A stretch of DNA of 64,000 nucleotides from Caballeronia peredens (GCA_001544595.2 FCOH02000005.1:124001-188000); one strand, 5' to 3'. Counted from the first letter of the stretch, positions 1 to 13,605 are shown. A program made the numbers and translations. Notes: generated from the sequence alone by a model not told the origin.

Positions 1-5
1 CGGCT

Positions 6-707
6 TCAGCGCGGCGGCAGATAGCGCGCCGGGTCCGCCGAGCGGCCCATGTAGCGCACTTCGAAATGCAGCATCGTGCGATTGCTGTCGGTATCGCCCA
101 TTTCGGCGATTTGCTGGCCCTGCTGCACCGTCTGGCCTTCCTTCACCAGCAGCACGCGGTTGTGCGCGTAGGCGGTCAGATAGTCGTCGTCGTGTTTGAC
201 GATCAGCATGTTGCCGTAGCCGCGCAAGCCATTGCCCGCATAGACGACATTGCCGGTCGCCGCGGCGACGACGGGCGTACCCGCCGCATTGGCGATGTCG
301 ATGCCCTTCGAGTTCTTGCCGTCGAAGCTGCGGATCACGCTGCCCTGTGCCGGCCAGATGAGCGACACGCCCGGCCCGGCCTTGGCCTGCGACAGCGCCT
401 GCGCGCTCGCGTCGCTTTTTGCCGTGCCCGCGCTTGCCGCGCCGGCCGTGCCCGCCGATTCCGCCGCCGTCGCGCTGCCGGCCGGCGGGGCGACGCGCAA
501 CACTTGCCCGACTTCGATGGCATCGGGATTCGTGAGCGCGTTCCAGCGCTTGAGATTCGCGACCGTGGTGCGGTTCTCGCGCGCGATCTTGCTTACGGTG
601 TCGCCGCGCTCCACGCGGTAGAAGCCCGGCGCGACCGGGCCTGAGCCGCAAGCGGCCAGTACTGCGATAAGCGATGCGCAGACGAGCCGTCGAATTCCTT
701 TATGCAA
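6..707 (-). CDS. NlpD/EnvC-like LysM-M23 lipoprotein, probable amidase activator
   Basis: Predicted lipoprotein of 233 residues. The N-terminus ends in a lipobox (LAAC, Cys20), a LysM peptidoglycan-binding domain spans about 29-72, and a LytM/M23 fold spans about 118-228 after an Ala/Ser-rich linker. The zinc site is degenerate: the usual HxGxD is SKGID (133-137), and the usual HLHFEV is MLHFEV, with the first His lost. In this family such loss marks non-catalytic activators of peptidoglycan amidases (NlpD/EnvC), so a role in cell separation is inferred rather than hydrolysis. The start is TTG with a GAGG Shine-Dalgarno about six bases upstream; no in-frame ATG is close. It stands alone, in the same direction as the epimerase gene. 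Confidence 0.85.
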   Translation of the reverse strand: MHKGIRRLVCASLIAVLAACGSGPVAPGFYRVERGDTVSKIARENRTTVANLKRWNALTNPDAIEVGQVLRVAPPAGSATAAESAGTAGAASAGTAKSDASAQALSQAKAGPGVSLIWPAQGSVIRSFDGKNSKGIDIANAAGTPVVAAATGNVVYAGNGLRGYGNMLIVKHDDDYLTAYAHNRVLLVKEGQTVQQGQQIAEMGDTDSNRTMLHFEVRYMGRSADPARYLPPR

Positions 708-832
708 ACCTGACCTCGCAAAGCGTCGCCGCGCCGGGTCGGAAACACAGCCGCGCGGCGGATCGAAAGGCAGGATTTTACCGTCTCGGGTTTCCCCGGA
801 CAGAAAGGCGCCTCAGACGGGCGCCGCGCGCC

Positions 833-1735
833 TCATTCGGCGGGCGTGACGACGAGCCTGAGCGACGCCGTTTCCGTCTTGCCCGGCGCGAGCCAGCGCA
901 GGCCGCGGCCGTTGTGGATGGCGTCGGGCAAACCGATCCACGGCTCGACGCAATAGAAGTCCGACGTGTCCGATTCGGTCCACGTCGTGACCGCATACCA
1001 GGGCACGGAATCGGGCTGCCGGAGCTCGAAGCCGACGGTGCGCCCGAGTCCGGGCAGATTCAGCAGCACCGGTTCGTCCGATTGTCGCGTGAAGCAATGA
1101 AACGTATCGACGATACTGCTGTCCGCCAGCGAATACCGCGGCAGGCCGGGCTCGGCCTCGCTGATCGAGCCGTCGGCAAGCTGGCGACGACGCTCGGTGC
1201 GCGGCAGCTCGACGCTGCTCTCGCCGCGCTGGCCGTGCGGCAAGTGAAAGTAGAAGTGATGTCCGGCGTAGTAGGGCAGCGCGACTTCGCCTGGGTTCGA
1301 CGTCGTGAGTTCGACCTCGAGCGTGTGCGCATCGACGATGCGGTAGGCCGCCTCGAAGCGGAAAGCGAACGGATAGCCGTCGCGGGTCGCGTCGCTGTCG
1401 ACGAGGGTCATGCGCAGGCCATGGCCGTCGGCGTCGCGCGTGCAGGAGAACGGCAGATTGCGCGCGAAGCCGTGCGTCGGCAGCGCGTGCACGGCGCCGT
1501 CGGGATCGCGCCATTTGCCGATTTCGCCGTCGACGAAATGCCGCCCGAGGAACGGAAAGAGCAGCGGATTGCCGCCGCGGATTTTCGGCGGATTGGACCA
1601 GTCGGGCGCGTCGGGCCAGTGGATGACCGGCTCGCCGCCGACGCGCCAGGTCATGAGCCGGCCGCCCGCGCGCGGCGCGAGGAGGATCGCGGCGCCGTCG
1701 CGCTCGATTTCGATGACGTCTGTTTCCGCTGACAT
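833..1735 (-). CDS. Aldose 1-epimerase family protein
   Basis: A 300-residue galactose mutarotase-like protein. Family hallmarks are the THGFARN segment containing the catalytic His, the YYAGHHFYF strand, and the late VEPWIGLPDAIH segment carrying the catalytic Glu. Members interconvert alpha and beta anomers of hexoses or hexose-6-phosphates in the cytoplasm. The start at 1735 (MSAETD) was chosen because the homologous fold begins there; the reading frame continues 19 codons upstream without support. It is not in an operon with a sugar pathway, so the substrate is unknown. Confidence 0.85.
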   Translation of the reverse strand: MSAETDVIEIERDGAAILLAPRAGGRLMTWRVGGEPVIHWPDAPDWSNPPKIRGGNPLLFPFLGRHFVDGEIGKWRDPDGAVHALPTHGFARNLPFSCTRDADGHGLRMTLVDSDATRDGYPFAFRFEAAYRIVDAHTLEVELTTSNPGEVALPYYAGHHFYFHLPHGQRGESSVELPRTERRRQLADGSISEAEPGLPRYSLADSSIVDTFHCFTRQSDEPVLLNLPGLGRTVGFELRQPDSVPWYAVTTWTESDTSDFYCVEPWIGLPDAIHNGRGLRWLAPGKTETASLRLVVTPAE

Positions 1736-1917
1736 GATGGGCGTGCGCTCCGTTAAATGACCGATGCCGCGCGGAATCGGCGCGGCTCGCAACCCGAGAA
1801 TTCTGCCTGAAATTTTCTACGGAAAAACCCTTTGCGGGAAATTGCGAGTGAGCAAAAGTCATGCGATATGTTGTTATACGCCCCTAGTGTTGGGAATCAG
1901 ACGGACAAGGAGTGATC

Positions 1918-2004
1918 ATGGATCTGGCGATGGCAATGGGCGTCGCGATGTTCGGCCTCTTCGGCGCGAGCACGGCAATCTTTCTCTTCAAGCTGAAGGG
2001 CTGA
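1918..2004 (+). CDS. 28-residue single-span membrane miniprotein
   Basis: A very short reading frame with a strong Shine-Dalgarno (AAGGAG at 1907-1912, five bases before ATG). It encodes 28 residues: a Met/Ala/Gly/Phe-rich hydrophobic span followed by a KLKG tail, which suggests one transmembrane helix with a cytoplasmic basic end. I do not recognise a family. KdpF and CydX are miniproteins of similar size, but no kdp or cyd gene is adjacent. The evidence for translation is the Shine-Dalgarno and the hydrophobic composition only. Confidence 0.5.
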   Translation: MDLAMAMGVAMFGLFGASTAIFLFKLKG

Positions 2005-2295
2005 GCGGCCGTCGCACATCTCGAAATCGGCGCGGCGCGATGCCCGCGATTTCTTTCGTAATTCAAAATCAAATCTTTCGTTTGATCATCGTTTAGCCGA
2101 CGATTGACTGACGACGCAATTTGTGTGCGGTTAACCCTTGGCGCTCGATTTGGCCACCGGCATAATCGGTCCCGTTTGCGCGCCGTAGTCTCTTTCCTCC
2201 CCGTTTCTTCTTCCCTGATCGCCTCGTCCGGCTTCGCGCGACGCGCGGGAGGAACTGCACGGCGCGTCCTTCCCATTTTCAAAAAGGACCGACGC

Positions 2296-3126
2296 GTGAC
2301 TCTGTGGTTTCTCGTATTCCTGAGCGTGCTCCAGGGCGTGACCGAACTTTTTCCGGTCAGCAGTCTTGGTCACACCTTGCTCGTTCCCGGCCTGATCGGC
2401 ATGCACATCGACAAGCACGCGCCGCAGTTGCTGCCGTTTCTCGTCGCGCTGCATCTCGGCACTGCCGTTGCGCTGCTCTGGTATTTCCGCAAGCGCTGGA
2501 TCGCGCTGATCCGCGGCTTCTTCGCGTCGCTCGGCGGTCGCCGTAACGACGACGGTCACATGATGTGGGCGCTCATCATCGGCACGATTCCGACGGGTAT
2601 CGTCGGCTTGTTGCTGGAAAAACGGCTCGAGGCGCTTTTTCACGATTTGCGGATCGTGGCCGCGGCGTTGATCGTGAACGGCGTGCTGCTGTGGTTCGGC
2701 GATCGCCTGCAGAAGAGCCGCGCGATGCGGGCCCCCGACAAACTCACGTTCAAGCAGGCGTTCCTGGTGGGTCTCGCGCAGATCGGCGCGCTGATTCCGG
2801 GCTTTTCGCGCAGCGGCCTGACGATGATCGCGGGTGTCGGGGCGGGGCTCACGGCGGAGGCGGCGGCGGAGTTTTCGTTTCTGCTCGGCACGCCGATCAT
2901 CTTCGCGGCGGGCGTGCTCGAACTGCCGAAGCTTTTCCACGCACCCGGACAGTTGTTCGATGCAGTGCTGGGCGGCGTGCTGACGGGTATCGCGGCGTAT
3001 CTGAGCGTGCGTTTCCTGATGCGTTATTTCGAAGGTCACGGCAAGCTCGCGTCGTTCGGCGTGTATTGCGTGATCGCGGGCATTTTCTTTTTCGGCTGGT
3101 TCATGATGCATCCCCAGCCGGTGTGA
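2296..3126 (+). CDS. uppP: Undecaprenyl-diphosphatase (BacA/UppP)
   Basis: Integral membrane phosphatase that recycles undecaprenyl pyrophosphate to the monophosphate lipid carrier for peptidoglycan and other envelope polymers; overexpression gives bacitracin resistance in this family. The 276 residues match the family length. Motif 1 ([14 protein letters not shown], residues 13-26, with catalytic Glu17 and conserved His26) and motif 2 (PGFSRSGLT from residue 168) are intact, with several hydrophobic helices. The GTG start at 2296 was chosen because the protein begins there as in homologues, and AAGGA lies just upstream; the frame is open for 64 codons before it without family similarity. Confidence 0.95.
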   Translation: MTLWFLVFLSVLQGVTELFPVSSLGHTLLVPGLIGMHIDKHAPQLLPFLVALHLGTAVALLWYFRKRWIALIRGFFASLGGRRNDDGHMMWALIIGTIPTGIVGLLLEKRLEALFHDLRIVAAALIVNGVLLWFGDRLQKSRAMRAPDKLTFKQAFLVGLAQIGALIPGFSRSGLTMIAGVGAGLTAEAAAEFSFLLGTPIIFAAGVLELPKLFHAPGQLFDAVLGGVLTGIAAYLSVRFLMRYFEGHGKLASFGVYCVIAGIFFFGWFMMHPQPV

Positions 3127-3229
3127 CGAACACGGTCGCGCGGTGCGGCGGATGAGGTAAAATCGCGGTCTCTTCTGATCGGCGGTCTTGCAGCGGCGGT
3201 TCGCCACTGCATCGAGCCGCTCCGGTCAT

Positions 3230-3306
3230 CCGCCCTTAGCTCAGCTGGATAGAGCAACGGCCTTCTAAGCCGTAGGTCACACGTTCGAGTCGTGTAGGGC
3301 GGGCCA
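3230..3306 (+). tRNA. tRNA-Arg (anticodon UCU), integration target
   Basis: A 77-nt cloverleaf. The seven-base acceptor stem (CCGCCCT with AGGGCGG) pairs perfectly. The D arm begins TAGCTCAGC. The anticodon loop CTTCTAA gives anticodon TCT at 3264-3266, and the T arm contains GTTCGAG. CCA is encoded at 3304-3306. From 3258 onward the sequence is repeated exactly at 22313-22362, so the 3' half of this intact gene lies in attL of an integrated element. Confidence 0.97.
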
Positions 3307-3307
3307 G
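3258..3307 (+). repeat. attL: 50-bp direct repeat in tRNA-Arg
   Basis: Identical to 22313-22362. It covers the tRNA from the anticodon stem through the CCA end plus one base. Outside the repeat the two flanks diverge at once (AAAAAT against CAATTT on the right), which defines the crossover region. Confidence 0.95.
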
Positions 3308-3363
3308 AAAAATCAACGACTTACGTGAGATCGGAAGTTTATTGCTGACCGCCCGTCTGGTCG

Positions 3364-3381
3364 TGTAACCCCTGTGTAACC
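3364..3381 (+). promoter_or_regulatory. Candidate integrase arm-binding sites (left)
   Basis: Two direct TGTAACC heptamers start at 3364 and 3375, exactly 11 bp apart, in the first gene-free stretch inside attL. The same heptamer pair with the same 11-bp spacing occurs inside the right end. One helical turn between copies fits arm-type sites of a lambda-class integrase. The gap 3308-3590 holds nothing else that I recognise before hsdM. Confidence 0.5.
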
Positions 3382-3590
3382 ACATTCGGTCAACGCCTTT
3401 CTTTCGTCGGGGAAGCGGTCGGTCGTGTTCGCGGACGGGCCGTTCGGTACGTCCGCCTCATAAGTTCGTCTTCCCATCTGAAGCTATGCGGTAGCCACCT
3501 GTTGCTGCCGAGCGTTACCGTGCCGAGCGCTCTTACCGGAAATTCTGTCTTATCATTCGGACTTCTTCTCCGAAGGACACTTCCTGTCGC

Positions 3591-5177
3591 ATGAACCTAG
3601 ACCTTAAGAAGACTTTGTGGTCTGCAGCCGACAAGCTGCGGTCGTCAATGGACGCCGCCGAGTACAAACACATCGTCCTCGGCCTGATTTTCCTGAAATA
3701 CATTTCGGACGCGTTTGACGAGAGGCGAGCGCAGCTTTCGGCGGCATTTGCCGACGACAATGACGACCTTTATCTGCCCGATGCGGCAGACCATACTCAC
3801 GCGCTAGAAGAACGTGACTATTACACAATGGCGAACGTCTTTTGGGTGCCGGCAGCGGCACGCTGGGAGGCGCTGCGCGCGCAGGCTAAGCAGGCCGACA
3901 TCGGTGTGCGGATTGATGTAGCTCTCGAAGCCATCGAGGCCGACAATCCGCGCCTGAAGGGCATCCTCGACAAGCGCTTTGGCCGCACACAGCTAGAACC
4001 TGGCAAGCTCGGCGAGCTGGTGGACTTGATTTCGAAAATTGGTTTTGGCGAAGGGCACCGCGCGAAAGACCTGCTCGGCGAGGTGTACGAATACTTCCTT
4101 GGACAGTTCGCCACCGCCGAAGGCAAGAAGGGCGGACAGTTCTACACGCCCGCCTCAGTAGTGCGCGTGCTAGTCGAGGTGCTGGCCCCGCATCAAGGAC
4201 GCGTCTACGACCCATGTTGTGGCTCGGGCGGCATGTTCGTGCAGAGCGAGAAGTTCATCGAATCACACGGCGGGCGGGCGGACGACATTAGCATTTACGG
4301 GCAGGAAGCCAACCCGACAACCTGGCGGCTGGTTGCCATGAACTTGGCGATTCGCGGCTTCGCGGCTGACCTTGGCAAAGAGCCTGCCGATACGTTCCAC
4401 CGCGACCAGCATCCGGACTTGCGTGCCGACTATGTGCTCGCAAACCCACCGTTCAATATCAGCGACTGGGGAGGCGAACGCTTGGCGGATGACCGGCGTT
4501 GGGCACATGGCACCCCTCCTGCCGGTAACGCGAACTATGCTTGGCTCCAGCACATCCTGCACCACCTGAGCCCGCGCGGACAGGCAGGCGTGGTGCTCGC
4601 CAATGGCAGCATGAGCAGCAACCAGAACAGCGAAGGCCAGATTCGCCGAGCGATGGTTGAAGCCGATGTGGTTGAGGTGATGGTCACACTGCCGCCGCAA
4701 CTGTTCCTGAATACGCCGATTCCAGCTTGCCTGTGGTTTCTCGCCAAAGACAAAAGCGGCGCATCGATTCCCGGAGCCAAACCGGGGCGTGACAGGCGCG
4801 GCGAGGTACTGTTCATCGACGCGCGTAAGCTCGGGCGGATGGAGTCACGCGTGGTGCGAGTGTTTGACGACGAAGACATCGCCAAAATTGCCGCGACGGT
4901 GCATCGCTGGCGTGCCGATGGCGAGGACGGCACCGATCAACCGTATGCCGATGTGCCGGGCTTCTGCCGGTCGGTGAAGCTGGCCGAGATTGCTGAACAC
5001 GGACACGTGCTCACGCCGGGTCGCTACGTTGGCGCAGAAGAAGCCGAGGATGATGACGAGGTGTTCGGCGAGAAGATGGAACGGTTAACCGCGCAGCTTG
5101 CGGAGCAGATGGCGAAGGGAGCGGAGCTGGATGCCGTGATTCGCGAGAAACTCGGGGGGCTCGGGTATGCCGTTTGA
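3591..5177 (+). CDS. hsdM: Type I restriction-modification DNA methyltransferase, HsdM
   Basis: N6-adenine methyltransferase subunit of a type I RM complex, 528 residues. The HsdM N-terminal helical domain (about 1-140) precedes a SAM-dependent methylase domain. The SAM motif DPCCGSGG starts at residue 207 and the catalytic NPPF is at 285-288. It works with HsdS to methylate the bipartite recognition site, and with HsdR to cut unmodified DNA. It is the first gene of a four-gene coupled operon near attL; its 3' end overlaps hsdS by 11 bp. Base composition is visibly less GC-rich than the flanking backbone, which supports acquisition with the element. Confidence 0.97.
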   Translation: MNLDLKKTLWSAADKLRSSMDAAEYKHIVLGLIFLKYISDAFDERRAQLSAAFADDNDDLYLPDAADHTHALEERDYYTMANVFWVPAAARWEALRAQAKQADIGVRIDVALEAIEADNPRLKGILDKRFGRTQLEPGKLGELVDLISKIGFGEGHRAKDLLGEVYEYFLGQFATAEGKKGGQFYTPASVVRVLVEVLAPHQGRVYDPCCGSGGMFVQSEKFIESHGGRADDISIYGQEANPTTWRLVAMNLAIRGFAADLGKEPADTFHRDQHPDLRADYVLANPPFNISDWGGERLADDRRWAHGTPPAGNANYAWLQHILHHLSPRGQAGVVLANGSMSSNQNSEGQIRRAMVEADVVEVMVTLPPQLFLNTPIPACLWFLAKDKSGASIPGAKPGRDRRGEVLFIDARKLGRMESRVVRVFDDEDIAKIAATVHRWRADGEDGTDQPYADVPGFCRSVKLAEIAEHGHVLTPGRYVGAEEAEDDDEVFGEKMERLTAQLAEQMAKGAELDAVIREKLGGLGYAV

Positions 5178-6435
5178 TAGCGCGCGCCTTGAAGAAATCG
5201 GCTTAAACGGAGCGACTGGTCTAGTAGATGGTCCATTCGGCTCAAACCTACCCGCGACCGCTTATGTCGAATTTGGCGTTCCGGTAATTCGCGGCAGTAA
5301 CCTTTCGAAAGGGGAATTCCGATTCAGAAACGAAGGCTTTGTATTCGTTTCCGAAAGCACTGCCGATAAGCTCGGCCGTAGTACTTGTGTCGCCCGCGAC
5401 ATTATTTTCACGAAGAAAGGGACGCTGGGGCAGGTTGGAATCGTCCCCGAGGGTTCATTCAATCGATATTTGCTATCTTCCAATCAGATGCGCCTACGAG
5501 TCGATACGGAGAAAGCAAATCCAGATTACGTGTACTACGCACTTTCAACACAAGAGGCAATTGAGCGAGTAATTAGGGGTTCCGAGCACACTGGTGTGCC
5601 GAAAATTAATCTAGCCTATATCCGCGAGTTTCGAATCGCACTGCCAGACCGGCAGATTCAAGATGGTATTGTCGAAATCGTTCAGGCACTCGATGACCGC
5701 ATCGACCTCTTGCGCCAGACCATCGCGACGCTCGAATCCATCGCCCAAGCCCTGTTCAAGAGCTGGTTCATCGACTTCAACCCGGTGCGTGCAAAGGCCG
5801 AAGGCCGCGAGCCGGAAGGGATGAATGCGGAAACGGCTGCGTTGTTTCCGGATTCGTTCGAGGAATCGGCGTTGGGGCAGATTCCCAAGGGGTGGAAATG
5901 CTTGCGTCTGGGCGACATGCTGGGGTTGGCGTATGGCAAAGCCCTTAAAGCTACCGAACGACGGGCCGGTTCAATACCCGTCTATGGTTCAGGAGGAGTG
6001 ACTGGGTTTCACGATGAACCACTCGTACCGCATGGCTCTGTAATCGTCGGTCGGAAGGGAACAGTGGGTAGCCTGTATTGGGAGGATGGGCCGTTCTATC
6101 CGATAGATACGACGTTCTACGTCAATCCGAAGAGCATCCCGCTGACGTATTGCTATTACGCGATGCAATGCTTGGGTCTGGAAACGATGAACACCGATGC
6201 AGCGGTGCCCGGTCTCAATCGTGATAATGCCTACCGACTTGAGTTGATTCGTCCTACTGCTGAAGTTCTTCGAGCATTTGATGACCTGATAACTTCAGTA
6301 CGCGATACCATGCGTGTAAATTCTGCGCGGGCAAAAACGCTTTCCGATATTCGCGACGGACTTCTTCCGCGGTTAATCTCCGGCAAACTGCGTCTTCCCG
6401 AAGCCAAGGCTCAACTTAACGAGGTTGCTGCATGA
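5167..6435 (+). CDS. hsdS: Type I restriction-modification specificity subunit, HsdS
   Basis: DNA recognition subunit, 422 residues. Two target-recognition domains (about 1-150 and 235-360) are each followed by a conserved helical spacer. The central spacer contains the family-typical [20 protein letters not shown], and the C-terminal one ends near [17 protein letters not shown]. Each recognition domain reads one half of a split site, which cannot be predicted here. The first domain is noticeably AT-richer than the spacer, as expected for segments exchanged by recombination. It overlaps hsdM by 11 bp and the next gene by 4 bp (ATGA). Confidence 0.95.
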   Translation: MPFDSARLEEIGLNGATGLVDGPFGSNLPATAYVEFGVPVIRGSNLSKGEFRFRNEGFVFVSESTADKLGRSTCVARDIIFTKKGTLGQVGIVPEGSFNRYLLSSNQMRLRVDTEKANPDYVYYALSTQEAIERVIRGSEHTGVPKINLAYIREFRIALPDRQIQDGIVEIVQALDDRIDLLRQTIATLESIAQALFKSWFIDFNPVRAKAEGREPEGMNAETAALFPDSFEESALGQIPKGWKCLRLGDMLGLAYGKALKATERRAGSIPVYGSGGVTGFHDEPLVPHGSVIVGRKGTVGSLYWEDGPFYPIDTTFYVNPKSIPLTYCYYAMQCLGLETMNTDAAVPGLNRDNAYRLELIRPTAEVLRAFDDLITSVRDTMRVNSARAKTLSDIRDGLLPRLISGKLRLPEAKAQLNEVAA

Positions 6436-8451
6436 CCCTGGAGCTACGCACGGCAGACGACATCGCATTGCTGTCCGAAACCGTGACCATCGAGTGCAAA
6501 CTGGCCCAGGGCCAGAACGGGCAAGGTGAACTACCCAAGGATTTTTGGCCGACTTACTCAGCGATGGCCAATACGCATGGTGGAGTCGTTCTGCTCGGCG
6601 TGCGAGAAAAAAATGGCACGTTCAGTCTGGCCGGTATTCCGGACGCCGAAAAGGTGCGACGCGACCTGTTCAATACATTGAGTAATCCCGGCAAGGTCAG
6701 CACTAATCTGCTAACCGATTCGGATGTCGTCGCGCATGTGATTGATGGCCATACGATTCTGGCCGTCCATATTCCGCAAGCAACCAGGCGTCAGCGCCCG
6801 GTCTATCTCAACAATCAGCCGATGGGTAACACCTGGAAACGGTTGAACGAAGGTGACCGCCAATGCGATGACGAGACTGTACGTCGGATGATGGTCGAGC
6901 AGGTGGAGGACGACCGCGACCAGCGTATTCTGGTCAGCTATGGCCTGGACGACATCGACCCCGAAAGCCTGCGCATCTATCGGCAGATGCTGCGCGACAA
7001 ATATCCCGAGCACCCATTTCTGGACGCAGAGAATGTGGAGTTCCTACGTCAGATTGGTGCTTGGCGACGTGACCGTCAAATGGACGTTGCCGGGCTGACG
7101 GTCGCGGGCCTACTGATGTTTGGACGCTGGGCTTCCATCCAGGAGGGGATGCCACATTATTTCGTAGACTACCAGGAGCGCCCAGAGGCGCAGACCGAAC
7201 GGCGCTGGATTGACCGTCTGGTGCCAGATGGTTCGTGGTCCGGTAACGTGTTCGATTTCTATCGGCGCGTTTACCGCAAGCTCGTCTCCGACCTGAAGGT
7301 TCCGTTTGAGCTCAAAGGTGGCCAGCGTCAGGAGGATACGCAGATACACGTAGCTTTGCGTGAGGCGCTGGTCAATACGCTGGTACATGCCGACTACACC
7401 GGGCGCGTCTCGATACTGGTCGTGAAACGGCCCGATATGTTCGGCTTTCGCAACCCTGGCGGCCTGCGTTTGCCGCTGGCGCAAGTCGTGCATGGCGGCG
7501 AAAGCGATTGCCGTAATCGGCTGATGCACCAGATGTTTCTGATGATTGGCTTGGGAGAGCGGGCTGGCTCCGGCATCCCGAAAATATTCAGCGGTTGGAG
7601 AAGTCAGCACTGGCGGCAGCCGCTGCTTCACGAGAAAGACGAACCGGAACAAACGCTACTTGAGCTGCGCATGCTCGACCTGTTGCCAGAGTCGGTCATC
7701 AACGAATTGCACGAGCGTTTCGGCGAACTTTTTGATGAGCTGGACAATACCGACAGACTTATCCTTGCCACGGCCCGAATCGAGAGCGTGGTGAATCACA
7801 CGCGCCTGGCAGAAATCGTCGGCGATGAGCACCCGCGCGACCTGAGCGCAAGACTTGCACGGCTGGAGCGCCAAGGGACCTTGCAGTCGTCCGGGCAGTC
7901 ACGCGGCAAGGTGTATTTTTTACCAGGTGCGCGCCCAGTGTCGCCTGACGACGTCTTTTTCAGCGCACTAAGCGCCGGATATAACGGCACCAGCTCCGCA
8001 CATAACGTCGATAGCTCCGGATATAAGACGGTCAGGTCCGTACATACCGAAGCCAGCTTCGAAGGTAACGACACAAATGCTGGCTCCGGTACAGAGCCAA
8101 AAACAGACCCCAATCGCGATGCCAGTGGATGCTTACTTTCACACCACCTTGACGCCCCCGTCATTGACCGATTGGACTTGCTATCGTCGGAGCTACTGGA
8201 CGAGCTGCAACGGCGAGCGGCCACGCCGCGCCAGAAAGCGCGCCTCGATACGACGACCATGGAAGCGGTCATTTTGTCGGTTTGTGCCGGTCGCTATGTG
8301 CGACTAGGCGTTCTGGCTGAGTTGGTTCAGCGTAACCCCGACGTACTGCGGCGTCACTACTTAGATGGTTTGGTGAAGACGCAGCGTATCCGGCGCGCAT
8401 TTCCCAGCACGCCGAATCACGAGATGCAGTCTTACCGGACGGACGAGTCAA

Positions 8452-8477
<26 letters not shown>
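6432..8477 (+). CDS. AlbA_2 / HATPase_c_4 protein embedded in the RM operon
   Basis: A 681-residue protein of the COG2865 type (often called a RecG-like or transcriptional regulator). An AlbA_2 (Schlafen-type) nucleic-acid-binding domain lies at about 15-130 (IECKLAQGQ, then [11 protein letters not shown]). A HATPase_c_4 domain lies at about 310-400 ([13 protein letters not shown], then [11 protein letters not shown]). A winged-helix-like tail follows. Residues 515-549 consist of five seven-residue repeats. Its role in RM operons is not established; possibilities are a regulator, an accessory defence effector or a guard against RM subversion. It overlaps hsdS by 4 bp and hsdR by 26 bp, so it is translated with the complex. 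Confidence 0.85.
7974..8078 (+). repeat. Five 21-bp tandem repeats encoding heptads
   Basis: Five consecutive 21-bp units read [28 protein letters not shown] and FEGNDTN, in register with the reading frame. DNA units share a core like TCCGSAYATAA at the same phase. They lie in the linker between the HATPase domain and the C-terminal helical part of the AlbA_2 protein. The copies are degenerate, so the array is old or under selection for diversity. Confidence 0.7.
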
Positions 8478-11583
<3,106 letters not shown>

Positions 11584-12360
11584 GTGTTTGGAGGTTGCTC
11601 TCAATAAGGGCTTGTCCCATCCACAGACTCCCACAAAGCAGAGCGGAAAAAGCTTTCCTTAAAAACCTGTCCACGCGCTCACCACCGTCAGACCCAATAG
11701 GCCCTTGAGGCGTTTCTCAGCAGCAGCATGGCGACGGGCCCCGAGCGACGTTGGTTAAGTTAGACCTGGGAGGCATGTAATTAATGACTATGTTCGTTAG
11801 CGCACGAACCGCTGACGATTTGCGCACAAAGAGCTTTCGGTTTGCCTAGCCTGTAAGGACATTCCTGACTGTCGCGTTCGGGGCGAATGATGAAAACAAA
11901 CTTGCGTGTTGCTTCGTATGTCGCGAGGTTGCGCGGGGAGTCCCTGGTGCTCGTCATTAACGGTACAAGTGACGTCCGACGCGACTCCAACTATCTAAGA
12001 GGACATAGAGCTCATACGCGATGGTTTTAATATGCCGTGCGAGCTGTGACTTGCGAGCGTATGTCGTTTCGCTGGAAAAGCACTTTTGACGGAATTCCCT
12101 GGTCGTTTCTACATGCCGCACGCTTCAGCGTAGTCGAGAATCACGGCCCCGGTTTTTGAGGCGATACTATTCCATTTTCTTGCCATGTGCAGAAAAGAAA
12201 AAATGAATACGGTGGTCGAAGCAGTCAGTCAGGTTTCCACCGCCCTGGCGGCGTAAAACGGGAATGACACCATAGAACGGCTATAGCGGTTTCAAGAGCA
12301 TCGCCGAATGGCCGATTAATGCGACGATGAGTGTGGCTACCGACTTTGGACGGAATCACT
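11584..12360. other. Gene-free stretch after hsdR
   Basis: About 780 bp without a convincing gene. Short open frames exist on both strands but lack a Shine-Dalgarno, domains or a normal composition. It is AT-richer than the backbone. I see no clear terminator hairpin or repeat. It may be a decayed junction between the RM cargo and the exported-protein cassette. Confidence 0.4.
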
Positions 12361-12606
12361 ATGCCCCGGACATTAGTTGTCTTCTTCATAGCTCTATTAG
12401 CGACGCAGAGCGCACGTGCGGATTTGCGTACCTATACGGGAAGCGGGGGCAATCAGACAGCGGCGTGCGCGGCGGCAAAAGCAGAATCACAACAAATGGT
12501 AAATGAGGTCGCTTACGGCAAAGTTCGCAGCTTAAGTAGTTGCGATTGCTCCTCGGATAAGAACGGACGCTGGATTTGCTCCGTTGACGCACGGCACGAA
12601 AAATAG
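12361..12606 (+). CDS. Small exported Cys-containing protein, unknown
   Basis: 81 residues with a Sec signal peptide (MPRTLVVFFIALLATQSARA) predicted to be cleaved near residue 20. The mature part is about 60 residues with four Cys (one in TAACAAAK, then SSCDCSS and WICSV), which suggests disulfides in the periplasm. I do not recognise a family. ATG at 12361 was chosen over an upstream in-frame ATG at 12331 because it starts the signal peptide. It is the first of four tandem exported-protein genes. Confidence 0.6.
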   Translation: MPRTLVVFFIALLATQSARADLRTYTGSGGNQTAACAAAKAESQQMVNEVAYGKVRSLSSCDCSSDKNGRWICSVDARHEK

Positions 12607-12673
12607 CAGACGTGTTCGTAATGCCGCAACGCTTCTTTGTAAGGAAATAGCTTCCGGTACGCGCGGGAGGCAG

Positions 12674-13120
12674 ATGATGAAGATTCGTTTGTCGGTCGCT
12701 TCGTTTCTTATCGCGTTTCTCGCGTTGCCAGTAACGTCCGACGCGGAACCGACGGTGAGCGACGCGATCGACCATATGGTTTCCGTTTGCACCGGGATTT
12801 CCGACAAACGGCTCGCTACGCGGGTCGGCGACTTTGGTATAGCCATCGACAGCGACGCCACTTTTGACATGCGTGACGTCAAGACAAGCGTCGGAAAATT
12901 CGACGACACGTTTGGGGATGATGCTTACTACTTGAATGTGCTTTGCACAAACGGGCCGTGCATCCGGATAGTCGATTCTCAAGGGGTAGTCGGTCCCAAA
13001 GGGAAACTCCACACTTATATGCAAATGCGTTGGCCCTGCTACTACAAGGAACACGCGGACAGTGCCGTGAGAGCGGCGGATTTCATCTATCGAAAGGTCG
13101 GACGCAAAAGGCCGTTCTAG
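12674..13120 (+). CDS. Exported protein with C-x4-C-I motif, unknown
   Basis: 148 residues. The signal peptide runs to about residue 24 (ending VTSDA) and is followed by a soluble domain. The start at 12674 has a strong GGGAGG Shine-Dalgarno at 12665-12670; a second ATG follows directly. The mature part contains VLCTNGPCIRIVD, a C-x4-C-I motif shared with the next gene product, and both end in a similar helical tail, so the two look like diverged paralogues. No known family is recognised. Confidence 0.65.
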   Translation: MMKIRLSVASFLIAFLALPVTSDAEPTVSDAIDHMVSVCTGISDKRLATRVGDFGIAIDSDATFDMRDVKTSVGKFDDTFGDDAYYLNVLCTNGPCIRIVDSQGVVGPKGKLHTYMQMRWPCYYKEHADSAVRAADFIYRKVGRKRPF

Positions 13121-13144
13121 GACGATCTGATTAAGAGGCGAACA

Positions 13145-13594
13145 ATGAAAAAGCGTTGGCTCGTGTCCTCATTTTTCGTCGCATTTCTAACGGTGCCGGT
13201 TCCGTCCGGCGCGACTCCCTCAATCGAAGAAGACAAAGCCTTCATCAAAGATAATTTTCGGTTTGAGGTCACAGCCGTGACCTGTATGGCGGTTGTCTTT
13301 TACGGGGAAAGCTTGTTTTTTAAAAACAGACGACTCGTTCCCATGCGTTCGATGAACTTCGAGGTAGTTGAGCGTAACCGTGACGAAGGCTATGGCAATG
13401 CAATCAGGTTCTCGTGCCCCTCACGCGAGTGCATAACCGAATATACGACCGACACTTCGAAGAGAGTAGTCAAAAGCGAGGAAACGTTCGGTCGAGCGTT
13501 CACCGCGCCGCTCGAAGGCATCGACCCTGATGAAATGATGGGAAGTTTGAAGCGCTTTCAAGCGTACTGCCGTGCGAATCCTAATGTGATGTAA
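13145..13594 (+). CDS. Exported protein, paralogue of preceding gene, unknown
   Basis: 149 residues. The signal peptide (MKKRWLVSSFFVAFLTVPVP) resembles that of the preceding protein. The mature domain contains IRFSCPSRECITEY, the same C-x4-C-I pattern in a similar place. Shine-Dalgarno AGAGG lies upstream. It starts 24 bp after the preceding stop, so the genes are probably co-transcribed. Function unknown; a periplasmic location is inferred. Confidence 0.65.
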   Translation: MKKRWLVSSFFVAFLTVPVPSGATPSIEEDKAFIKDNFRFEVTAVTCMAVVFYGESLFFKNRRLVPMRSMNFEVVERNRDEGYGNAIRFSCPSRECITEYTTDTSKRVVKSEETFGRAFTAPLEGIDPDEMMGSLKRFQAYCRANPNVM

Positions 13595-13605
13595 GGGGGA
13601 GACCT

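Noticed and set aside
11781..11990. A 69-codon minus-strand open frame in the gap after hsdR
   Set aside because: No Shine-Dalgarno, no recognisable domain and no neighbouring unit; not distinguishable from chance.
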